Assembly (NCBI RefSeq): GCF_036634175.1
Contig: NZ_JAZIFX010000001.1
Span: 2,604,001 to 2,668,000, forward strand
DNA from: Streptomyces sp. P9-A2
GTDB lineage: Bacteria > Actinomycetota > Actinomycetes > Streptomycetales > Streptomycetaceae
Direction: 5' to 3'
Length of the DNA stretch: 64,000 nt
The stretch's first letter is position 1; every line of letters begins with the position of its first letter. Below are positions 9,216 through 16,292 of the stretch, in pieces. Position numbers and translations under genes: made by a program. The notes beneath the pieces are model-generated. The model worked only from the letters and a program-made list of their open reading frames with translations, ran no database searches and was not told the origin of the DNA.

Positions 9216-9629
9216 ATGAGCGATCTCTTGAAGAGGCTTCGGGAACGTGGCTGGCGCCTGACCGCACAGCGGCGTGTCGTCGCCGAGGTCCTCGCCGGAG
9301 ACCACATCCACCTGACCGCCGACGAGGTGCACGCGCGGGCGACGGAGCGGCTGCCCGAGATCTCCCGGGCGACGGTCTACAACACCCTGGGCGAACTGGT
9401 GTCCCTGGGCGAGCTCCTCGAGGTCTCGACCGACCACCGCGCCACGCGCTACGACCCGAACGCGCACCGCCCCCACCACCACCTGCTCTGCGACCGCTGC
9501 GGAACGATCCGCGACGTGCACCCGACGGGCAACGCCCTCTCGGCCCTCCCGGAGTCGGAACGCTTCGGATACACGCTCTCCGCCGTCGAACTGACCTACC
9601 GCGGAACCTGTCCGGACTGCATGACCTGA
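9216..9629 (+). CDS. catR: Fur-family redox regulator (CatR/FurA-like)
   Basis: 137 residues. The winged-helix N-terminus reads RLTAQRRVVAEVL and SRATVYNTLGELVSLGEL; the metal/dimer domain has HHHLLCDRCGTIRDVHP with one CxxC, and a second CPDC near the C-terminus, the four Cys of the structural zinc site. Fur-family repressors of this subgroup sense peroxide and control the adjacent catalase gene, as CatR does in Streptomyces coelicolor. It is divergent from katA and the palindrome between them is the likely shared operator. No other gene follows it; decayed sequence begins about 130 bases downstream. The start is ATG 9216. Confidence 0.9.
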   Translation: MSDLLKRLRERGWRLTAQRRVVAEVLAGDHIHLTADEVHARATERLPEISRATVYNTLGELVSLGELLEVSTDHRATRYDPNAHRPHHHLLCDRCGTIRDVHPTGNALSALPESERFGYTLSAVELTYRGTCPDCMT

Positions 9630-9757
9630 TACCGGAGCAGCTCTCGCGCCGGCTCCATGACCGCTCGCCGGACGCCCGGCCCGGCGTGTCCCGGCGGCCG
9701 CGGGTGCGGACCGGGCGGGGACGGCGGGGGGCGGCACACGGACCCGGGCGGTGATCC

Positions 9758-10001
9758 GCAGCCGCTCGACGTCACGGCGCGAATCGCCCTCGCTCGCGCC
9801 CTCGGCGGCGGTGCGCACGACGACATCCGCGTCCTCGTCCTCGGGGACGTACACGAGGCAGCGGCCCACGAGGGAGACCCGGCCGGACGGACGGGCACCC
9901 TATGTGCCCGATCGGGTCCTTCGTCACCCGGGCGAGGACCGGCCGGCCCGGCTTCGGCGCGGCCTCGGTCCGACGCGGGCCGTCGGCCATGCCCAGGCGC
10001 T
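9758..10001 (-). pseudogene. Decayed internal fragment of an rne copy
   Basis: About 245 bases that align in the same orientation with the genuine rne gene at about 18254-18575. Shared blocks include GTGCGCACGAYGAC, CTCGGGGACGTACACGAGG and GTGCCCGATCGGGTCCTTCG. About 110 bases of rne (roughly 18310-18415) are missing inside the copy and many substitutions have accumulated, so no rne reading frame survives. It is joined directly to a copy of the obg leader at about 10003. This is a relic, not a functional gene. Confidence 0.75.
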
Positions 10002-10002
10002 C

Positions 10003-10195
10003 ACGCGGGGTGTCTCCAGAGGCGGTCCGGTGTACGTGCGTACGCGGTTCCCGGTCGACACGCGAAAGGCGGACCCGCCTTCCCGTCAGGGAAGTGAGGT
10101 CCGCCCCGCTTCTCGCGAGCCGGTCCGCGCACCCGGGAGGAAGAGGCTCACGGGGATGCGGCGGTCCCGGTGGGCGCGCCGGCGGTCGAGGTCAC
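10003..10195 (-). repeat. Degenerate copy of the obg leader/hairpin fused to a copy of the rplU leader
   Basis: 10003-10110 matches 6060-6170 (GTGTCTCCAGAGGCGGT versus GTGCCTCCAGAGGCGGT, then the hairpin ACGCGAAAGGCGGACCC). 10115-10195 matches 6837-6925 (GAGCCGGTCC, CACCCGGGAGGAA, ACGGGGATG, GGCGGTCCCG). The rpmA and rplU coding regions that separate these two pieces in the real locus are absent. Together with the adjacent rne fragment it is a mosaic of the rne/rplU/rpmA/obg locus. Confidence 0.75.
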
Positions 10196-10246
10196 TGGCC
10201 CGCCCAGAGCGGGCTGAACCGGCCGGGGCGGGCCCGGTCCGGCCCG

Positions 10247-10293
10247 TTCAGCCGGTTCAGCCGGTTCAGCCGGTTCAGCCGGTTCAGCCGGTT
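10247..10293. repeat. 9-bp tandem repeat at the 3' end of rmlC
   Basis: GTTCAGCCG repeated about five times without change, directly against the rmlC stop codon. It could be a slippage product; no protein is encoded by it. Confidence 0.85.
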
Positions 10294-10886
10294 CAGCCGC
10301 CGAGGCTCTCCCGGTAGGCCACGCATTCCTCGTAGGAGGGCAGCAGGCCCTGTTCCCGGGCCTCGGCCAGGGTGGGCGCCTGCTCGTCCTTGGCGGAGAG
10401 CAGCGGCGTGAGGTCCTCGGGCCAGTCGATGCCGATCGCCGGGTCGAGCGGGTGGATGCCGTGCTCGCGCTCGGGTGCGTACCCCTCGGAGCAGAGGTAG
10501 ATCACGGTGGCGTCCTCGGTGAGCGCCATGAAGGCGTGACCGAGGCCCTCGGAGAGGTAGACCGCGTGATGGTCCCGGTCGTCCAGGCGGACCGTCTCCC
10601 ACTGGCCGAAGGTGGGTGAGCCGTCCCGGATGTCCACGATCACGTCGAGGACCGCGCCGCGCACGCACTTGACGTACTTGGCCTGGCCGGGCGGCACGTC
10701 GGCGAAGTGGATGCCGCGCAGGGTGCCCCGGCTGGAGACGGACATGTTGGCCTGGGCAAGCGTGAGCGGGTGGCCGGCCGTCCCGGTGAAGACCGGGGCC
10801 TTGAACCACTCGTGGAAGCTGCCCCGGCCGTCGGGGAAGATCTTCGGCTCGTGCACCCAGGCGCCGGAGAGGGAAAGGGGTCGCAT
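10293..10886 (-). CDS. rfbC: dTDP-4-dehydrorhamnose 3,5-epimerase
   Basis: 197 residues, a cupin-fold RmlC. Features are FKAPVFTG, SSRGTLRGIHFAD (with the catalytic His), KYVKCVRGAVLDVIVDIR, the substrate region LSEGLGHAFMAL, and EREHGIHPLDPAIGIDWP. It converts dTDP-4-keto-6-deoxyglucose to the 4-keto-L-rhamnose form. ATG 10886 has GAGGA seven bases upstream. It starts 11 bases after the glycosyltransferase stop and is the last gene of rmlD-GT-rmlC. The tandem repeat follows immediately. Confidence 0.95.
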   Translation of the reverse strand: MRPLSLSGAWVHEPKIFPDGRGSFHEWFKAPVFTGTAGHPLTLAQANMSVSSRGTLRGIHFADVPPGQAKYVKCVRGAVLDVIVDIRDGSPTFGQWETVRLDDRDHHAVYLSEGLGHAFMALTEDATVIYLCSEGYAPEREHGIHPLDPAIGIDWPEDLTPLLSAKDEQAPTLAEAREQGLLPSYEECVAYRESLGG

Positions 10887-10897
10887 CGGAGGGGTCC

Positions 10898-12913
10898 TCA
10901 GTTCTTCTTCTGCTGCTGGTTCGTCAGTGAACGCTTGATACGCCCGGCGGCCCGACGCCACAGGGGGCGGGACGGCGCGGACGGCACCGGGTCCGGCTTC
11001 CCCGGGGCGGGCGCGGCCGGCGGGGTGTGCCGGTCGATCACCCGGGCGGTGCCGTCGGCGGAGACCACCACGTCGACCGGGAGCCGGGTCCATTTCGCCT
11101 CGCCGCGGCCGGCGGACGGCACGCCGATCCGGACGGCCCAGCGCTTCCCGGTGAGCTTCTCCAGCGGCAGCGTGGCGCTCACGGTGCGGCCGGACACCTC
11201 GGCGTCGGCCGGGAACTTGCCCACGTTCTTGCGCTCGAAGCGGAGCTGCACCGGGTTCCCGGTGTCCGCCGCGACGTGCAGCGGCAGCGGCAGCCGTACG
11301 GCGGAGCCCTCGACCACGGCCCCGGCCGGGTCCATCAGGGCCACCGCCTCGCGCTCCAGCTTGTTGGTGTGCTGGTCGACGTCGAGGGAGAGGTTGCCCG
11401 GCCCGTCGGTCCAGTACGGCAGGACCAGCCGCCTCGGCTCACCGGTGAGCGCGGCCAGCCGTCCGGCCTCCGCGTCCTCGCCGCGTACCGCGCCGAGCCG
11501 GGTCTCCTTGCTCCAGCCGCAGGACTTGATGCGCAGGTGCAGGTCCCAGATGCCCTTGTCCAGGGGCTTGCCCGCGGCCGCGGTCTCCGGGTCGAGAACG
11601 GCGCGCGCGGTGATCCGCTGGCGGAAGGAGCCGGCCTCCGCGTCCAGGCGGTGCCGTTCGCACTCGACCGGGAGGTAGTACTGCACGGCGTTCTCGCGGT
11701 GCCGGACCACCAGGTCCACGTCGCTCTTGTCGACCGGGGCGGCCAGGGTGACGCCCTGACCGGCCAGCGCCTCGAGCGCCTTGTCGGACAGCGGCAGGCC
11801 GAGCAGGTCGTGCTCGCCCTCCCCCTCGCCCTCCCGGCGGAAGGTCATCGGCTCGCCGTCGATCTGGTACTCGGAGGTGAATCCGATGTTCAGGACGCCG
11901 CCCTCCCAGACCAGGGAGTCCAGGGTGCCGGTGGGCCTGATCCCGGCCTCCCAGTGGGCGAGGGCGCGGATGTCCTCGTAGTGACCGGCGGCGATCAGTC
12001 CGGCCACCACCCGCTGCGTGGGGGCGACCCTGGCGAACACGCCCGGGCCGAAACGCTCGGTGACCACACCCCGGATCTCGCGGTACAGCTCCTCGGCGTA
12101 GTCCTCGGGGAGCTTGAGCAGCCGGTCGCCGCGCAGCCGCTCGACCATCTCGACGCGTAGCCAGCGGCTGAACAGCTTGTCGCGCAGCGGGCCGGGCTCG
12201 GTGAGCTCCTCGACCACGTCGAGGGCCTCACGAAGGTTGTTGAAGTAACCGGCCGGGTCGAAGCGCTGGAAGCCGGCGTTGGAGCCGTCGTCGCGGGTGA
12301 TGTGGTAGTAGCACAGGTAGTCGCCGAGGACGGCGACGCTCTCGGCCCGCAGATAGGCCTCGACGACGAAGACGTGGTCCTCCAGCCGGCGGCGGCCCTC
12401 CTTGAATCGCATGGTGTGCTGTGCGAGGAACTCCCGCCGGAACATCTTGTGCGGGGTGAGACTGTCGATCAGAGGCGCGTTCTCCACCGTCGCGCGCGGC
12501 CGGTTGACCCGGAACAGCTCCTGCGGGACCGGGCGGCCGATGCCCGCCATCTTTCCCACGACCACGTCGGCGTCGTTCGCCCTGCCGTAGTCGTACATCC
12601 GCTCCAGGGCCTCGTCGCCGAGCCAGTCGTCGTGGTCGGCGAACATGATGTACTCGCCCCTGGCCGCGTCGATGCCGGTGTTGCGGGGCTTGCCGGACCA
12701 GCCGGAGGCCTCCTGGTGGATGACGTGGATGTGGGGGTGTTCGGCTGCCAGCCGGTCCAGCCGGGCGGGAGTCTCGTCGGTGGAACCGTCGTCGACGAAG
12801 AGGACCTCGAACTCGTCGGGGGTCAGGCTCTGCCGCAGCAGGCCAGTGATGCAGTCCTCCACGTACTTGCCCGGGTTGTAGACCGCGATGACGACGCTGA
12901 CCTTGACTGTCAC
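10898..12913 (-). CDS. Family 2 glycosyltransferase with C-terminal beta-rich domains
   Basis: 671 residues. Residues 1-230 are a GT-A domain: VSVVIAVYNPGKYVEDCI, FVDDGSTDETPARLD, GKPRNTGIDAARGEY, and FADHDDW, which provides the nucleotide-sugar/metal-binding aspartates. Residues 330-620 have no catalytic motif and read as beta-sandwich-like modules, an arrangement seen in wall-teichoic-acid glycosyltransferases. The end is basic (LWRRAAGRIKRSLTNQQQKKN). No membrane segment is seen. Its gene overlaps rmlD by four bases (ATGA) and lies between two rhamnose genes, so it probably transfers L-rhamnose or another sugar to a surface polymer. The acceptor is unknown. Confidence 0.85.
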   Translation of the reverse strand: MTVKVSVVIAVYNPGKYVEDCITGLLRQSLTPDEFEVLFVDDGSTDETPARLDRLAAEHPHIHVIHQEASGWSGKPRNTGIDAARGEYIMFADHDDWLGDEALERMYDYGRANDADVVVGKMAGIGRPVPQELFRVNRPRATVENAPLIDSLTPHKMFRREFLAQHTMRFKEGRRRLEDHVFVVEAYLRAESVAVLGDYLCYYHITRDDGSNAGFQRFDPAGYFNNLREALDVVEELTEPGPLRDKLFSRWLRVEMVERLRGDRLLKLPEDYAEELYREIRGVVTERFGPGVFARVAPTQRVVAGLIAAGHYEDIRALAHWEAGIRPTGTLDSLVWEGGVLNIGFTSEYQIDGEPMTFRREGEGEGEHDLLGLPLSDKALEALAGQGVTLAAPVDKSDVDLVVRHRENAVQYYLPVECERHRLDAEAGSFRQRITARAVLDPETAAAGKPLDKGIWDLHLRIKSCGWSKETRLGAVRGEDAEAGRLAALTGEPRRLVLPYWTDGPGNLSLDVDQHTNKLEREAVALMDPAGAVVEGSAVRLPLPLHVAADTGNPVQLRFERKNVGKFPADAEVSGRTVSATLPLEKLTGKRWAVRIGVPSAGRGEAKWTRLPVDVVVSADGTARVIDRHTPPAAPAPGKPDPVPSAPSRPLWRRAAGRIKRSLTNQQQKKN

Positions 12914-13833
12914 GCCGGGTTCTCCTTCTCGTGGACCCGGTGGATCTCCGGGAACGCCTCGGTGAGGGCCGCGCGCCAGTCACGCGGCGGCTCGATGCCG
13001 GCGGCGGCGAGGCGCTCGTGGCCGAGCACGCTGTAGGCCGGGCGGGGGGCGGGGCGGACGAACGCCTCGCTGGTGGTGGGACGGACCCGGTCCGGGTCGG
13101 CGCCGAGCAGGCGGAAGATCTCGCGGGTGAAGCCGTACCAGGTGGTCTCGCCGGAGGCGGTGCCGTGGTAGATCCCCGCCGGGGCGGTACCGGCCAGGGC
13201 TCCGCGCCCCAGCTCGAGCAGCAGACCGGCCAGGTCGGCGCTCCAGGTGGGCTGGCCGCGCTGGTCGTCCACGACGTCCAGGGTCTCGCGCCGGCCCTCC
13301 AGACCGATCATGGTGCGGACGAAGTTGGGGCCGCCCGTGCCGTACAGCCAGGCGGTGCGGACGACGTAGCCGCTGTCCGGGAGGGTCTTCAGGACGGCCT
13401 GCTCACCGGCGAGCTTGGTGCGGCCGTAGGCGCTGCGCGGGGCGGTGGGGGCGTTCTCGGCGTACGGCGTGGTGGCGTCGCCGGCGAAGACGTAGTCGGT
13501 GGAGACGTGGAGCAGGACGGCGCCGGCGCGGGCGCAGGCGTCGGCGAGATGGGCCGGGCCGTCACCGTTGATCGCGAGCGCCTCGGCCTCGTGGGTCTCG
13601 GCGTCGTCCACGGCGGTCCAGGCCGCGCAGTTGACGACCACGGCGGGCCGGTGGCGCTGAAGCGTCCGCCGCACGGCGTCGGCGTCCGTGAGGTCCAGCG
13701 CCGTCCGGTCGAGGGGGGTGGCCTGCTCACCCGCCGCGGCCAGCCGGGCCAGCACGTCCTGGCCGAGCATGCCGCCCGCCCCGGTGACCAGCCAGCCGGC
13801 CGGAGCGTCGGCCTGTTCCTTCATCGGGTTCAT
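12910..13833 (-). CDS. rfbD: dTDP-4-dehydrorhamnose reductase
   Basis: 307 residues, an extended-SDR RmlD: VTGAGGMLGQDVL (NAD(P)H motif), NCAAWTAVDDAE, VSTDYVFAGD, YGRTKLAGE (catalytic YxxxK), RTAWLYGTGGPNFVRTM, and the C-terminal RPAPRPAYSVL. It performs the last step to dTDP-L-rhamnose. Two ATGs (13833 and 13824) are each supported by a purine-rich stretch; the first is given. It is the first gene of the rmlD-GT-rmlC set and is separated from rmlAB by a hairpin at 13910-13937. Confidence 0.95.
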   Translation of the reverse strand: MNPMKEQADAPAGWLVTGAGGMLGQDVLARLAAAGEQATPLDRTALDLTDADAVRRTLQRHRPAVVVNCAAWTAVDDAETHEAEALAINGDGPAHLADACARAGAVLLHVSTDYVFAGDATTPYAENAPTAPRSAYGRTKLAGEQAVLKTLPDSGYVVRTAWLYGTGGPNFVRTMIGLEGRRETLDVVDDQRGQPTWSADLAGLLLELGRGALAGTAPAGIYHGTASGETTWYGFTREIFRLLGADPDRVRPTTSEAFVRPAPRPAYSVLGHERLAAAGIEPPRDWRAALTEAFPEIHRVHEKENPA

Positions 13834-13909
13834 CCCTCTTCCCTCTTGTCCTCTGTGCCGGATGGCGCGGGCCGCCGCCGGGGGCCGGGCCGCGCGCGGA
13901 TATGCCTGA

Positions 13910-13937
13910 GCGGGCCCGGGGCTTGTCCCGGGCCCGC
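13910..13937 (-). terminator. Terminator after rmlB
   Basis: 11-bp perfect stem GCGGGCCCGGG/CCCGGGCCCGC (13910-13920 with 13927-13937) between the end of rmlAB and the start of rmlD, so the rhamnose genes are probably two transcripts. Confidence 0.65.
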
Positions 13938-13993
13938 AGAAGGTGGGGGCCCGGGGCGAGGGCGGACCCCGGCCCGCAGGGGGTGAAGGCGCG

Positions 13994-15016
13994 TCAGCTC
14001 AGCGCCGCCCGCTCCTTCAACGGCTCCCACCAGGCGCGGTTGTCCCGGTACCACTGGACGGTTTCGGCGAGGCCCTCGCGGAAGTCCTTGCGCGGCTCGT
14101 AGCCCAGCTCTTCGCGGATCTTCGTGCAGTCGACGGAGTAGCGGCGGTCGTGGCCCTTGCGGTCCTCGACGTACTCCACGCTGGTCTCCCAGTCGGCGCC
14201 GCACGCCTCCAGCAGCAGCCCGGTGAGTTCCTTGTTGGAGAGTTCGGTGCCGCCGCCGATGTTGTAGGCCTCGCCCGCGCGGCCCTTGGCGCGGACCAGT
14301 TCGATGCCCTGGACGTGGTCGTCGATGTGCAGCCAGTCGCGGACGTTGCCGCCGTCGCCGTACAGCGGGACCTTCCTGCCGTCGAGGAGGTTGGTGACGA
14401 AGAGCGGGATGACCTTCTCGGGGAAGTGGTGGTGTCCGTAGTTGTTGGAGCAGCGGGTGACGCGGACGTCCAGGCCGTGGGTGCGGTGGTAGGACAGTGC
14501 GATCAGGTCGCTGGAGGCCTTCGCCGAGGAGTAGGGCGAGTTGGGCTGCAGCGGGTGGGTCTCGGGCCAGGAACCCTCGTCGATCGAGCCGTAGACCTCG
14601 TCGGTGGAGATGTGCACGAAGGTCTTGATGCCGGTCCGGTGCGCGGCGTCGATGAGCGTGTGGGTGCCGACCACGTTCGTGCGGACGAACTCCGCGCCGC
14701 CGTCGATGGATCGGTCGACATGCGACTCGGCGGCGAAGTGCACCACCTGGTCGTGTTCTGCCATCAGCTTGCCGACCAGCTCCGGGTCGCAGATGTCGCC
14801 CCGCACGAAGGCGAACCCGGGGTGATCACGGACCTCGTCGAGGTTGGCCGGGTTGCCCGCGTACGTCAGTTTGTCCAGGACGGTGATCGCGACGTCACCG
14901 GGGCCCTGGGGGCCGAGCAGCGTACGGACGTAGTGCGAGCCGATGAAGCCGGCACCGCCGGTCACCAGGATCCGGGTCGGGCGGGCCGGGGAGGCTTGGG
15001 AAGAGGGGGCCGTCAT
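13994..15016 (-). CDS. rfbB: dTDP-glucose 4,6-dehydratase
   Basis: 340 residues. The Rossmann motif is VTGGAGFIGSHYVR; other landmarks are FAAESHVDRSI, the catalytic region HISTDEVYGSIDEG, YSSAKASSDLIALSYHRTHG (catalytic YxxxK), RCSNNYGHHHFPEKVIPLF, and RDWLHIDDHVQGIE. It makes dTDP-4-keto-6-deoxyglucose from dTDP-glucose. The start overlaps the rmlA stop by four bases (ATGA), indicating coupled translation. Confidence 0.97.
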   Translation of the reverse strand: MTAPSSQASPARPTRILVTGGAGFIGSHYVRTLLGPQGPGDVAITVLDKLTYAGNPANLDEVRDHPGFAFVRGDICDPELVGKLMAEHDQVVHFAAESHVDRSIDGGAEFVRTNVVGTHTLIDAAHRTGIKTFVHISTDEVYGSIDEGSWPETHPLQPNSPYSSAKASSDLIALSYHRTHGLDVRVTRCSNNYGHHHFPEKVIPLFVTNLLDGRKVPLYGDGGNVRDWLHIDDHVQGIELVRAKGRAGEAYNIGGGTELSNKELTGLLLEACGADWETSVEYVEDRKGHDRRYSVDCTKIREELGYEPRKDFREGLAETVQWYRDNRAWWEPLKERAALS

Positions 15017-16080
15017 GAGGAGATCTGCACCTTGCTGTGATCACCGAGCACGAGCCGGTGGGCCTTGGGGTTACGGGGAGCGGGCGTGACCTCGACATCG
15101 CGCCCGATGAGCGAGGCCTCCACCCGGCGCACACCGGTCACGGACGAGCCCCGCAGAACGATGGAGTACTCGATCTCGCTGTCCTCGATCCGACACCCCT
15201 CGGACACCGAGGTGAAAGGGCCGACGTACGCGTCGTTGACCACCGTACCCGCGCCGATGACCGCGGGCCCGACGATCCGGCTTCCGCTGACGCGCGCGCC
15301 CTCCTCGATGCGCACCCGGCCGATGATCTCGCTGGCCTCGTCCACCACGCCCGCGTTGTGCGGCTCCAGGGTCTCCAGGACGGACCGGTTGACCTCCAGC
15401 ATGTCGGTGACGTTGCCGGTGTCCTTCCAGTATCCGGAGATCGTGGTGGAGCGGACGTCCCGCTTCTCGTCGATCAGCCACTGGATGGCGTGCGTGATCT
15501 CCAGCTCACCGCGCCAGGAGGGCTCGATGGAGCGGACCGCCTCGTGTACGGCCGGGGTGAACAGGTAGACGCCGACGAGAGCCAGATCGCTCTTCGGCTG
15601 CTTCGGCTTCTCCTCCAGATTCACCACCCGGCCGTCGCCGCCGAGTTCGGCGACGCCGAAGGAGGTGGGGTCGGGGACCTTGGTCAGCAGGATCTGCGCG
15701 TCGGGCCGCTCGGCCCTGAACTCCTCCACCAGTCCGGTGATGCCACCGACGATGAAGTTGTCGCCGAGATACATGACGAAGTCGTCGTCGCCGAGGAAGT
15801 CCTGGGCGATGAGCACGGCGTGCGCCAACCCCAGGGGGGCTTCCTGGGGGATGTAGATGGCCTCGATCCCGAAGCGGGAGCCGTCCCCCACCGCTTCACG
15901 GATCTCGTCCGCGGTGTCACCGACGATGATCCCGACCTCACTGATCCCGGCTTCGGCGAGTGCTTCCAGGCCGTAGAAGAGCACAGGCTTGTTGGCGACG
16001 GGCACCAGCTGCTTGGCCGAGGTGTGGGTGATGGGACGGAGACGGGTCCCCGCTCCCCCGGACAGCACGAGAGCCTTCAC
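15013..16080 (-). CDS. rfbA: Glucose-1-phosphate thymidylyltransferase (long form with C-terminal beta-helix)
   Basis: 355 residues from a GTG at 16080. The catalytic domain shows LSGGAGTRLRPITH, SAKQLVPVANKPV, EAPLGLAHAV, YLGDNFIVGG and NLEEKPKQPKS. From about residue 245 a left-handed beta-helix-like stretch is visible, with repeated hydrophobic-G-X turns (IIGRVRIEEGARVSGSRIVG). This longer form resembles StrD-type enzymes of actinomycetes rather than the roughly 290-residue RmlA. It activates glucose-1-phosphate with dTTP. The ribosome-binding site is weak and the upstream 200 bases are unusually AT-rich. Confidence 0.93.
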   Translation of the reverse strand: MKALVLSGGAGTRLRPITHTSAKQLVPVANKPVLFYGLEALAEAGISEVGIIVGDTADEIREAVGDGSRFGIEAIYIPQEAPLGLAHAVLIAQDFLGDDDFVMYLGDNFIVGGITGLVEEFRAERPDAQILLTKVPDPTSFGVAELGGDGRVVNLEEKPKQPKSDLALVGVYLFTPAVHEAVRSIEPSWRGELEITHAIQWLIDEKRDVRSTTISGYWKDTGNVTDMLEVNRSVLETLEPHNAGVVDEASEIIGRVRIEEGARVSGSRIVGPAVIGAGTVVNDAYVGPFTSVSEGCRIEDSEIEYSIVLRGSSVTGVRRVEASLIGRDVEVTPAPRNPKAHRLVLGDHSKVQISS

Positions 16081-16155
16081 TTCTTATGCCCCAATACTCT
16101 GCTTACGCAGGGAAAAGTTCTCACTTGTCCAAATTTAACGCTATTCTTAAGTCGT

Positions 16156-16161
16156 ATTATA
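16156..16161 (-). promoter_or_regulatory. Possible -10 element for rmlAB
   Basis: A perfect TATAAT on the reverse strand in an AT-rich island (about 16090-16200), 76 bases upstream of rmlA. No convincing -35 is visible at 16-18 bases, so the call is tentative. Confidence 0.3.
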
Positions 16162-16241
16162 TCTCTGACGCGAGATCTTCGATTCGTCGGCCATTCACCC
16201 ATTCGATTCTTGTGTGACAGCCGAGGTCCGGGACAAAAGCA

Positions 16242-16270
16242 ATCCGCCCCCGGCGAGGCCGGGGGCGGAT
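16242..16270 (-). terminator. Terminator of rne
   Basis: A perfect 13-bp stem ATCCGCCCCCGGC/GCCGGGGGCGGAT with a 3-base loop, 23 bases past the rne stop codon. Confidence 0.85.
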
Positions 16271-16292
16271 CACCATCCTCGTACGGTCGACG

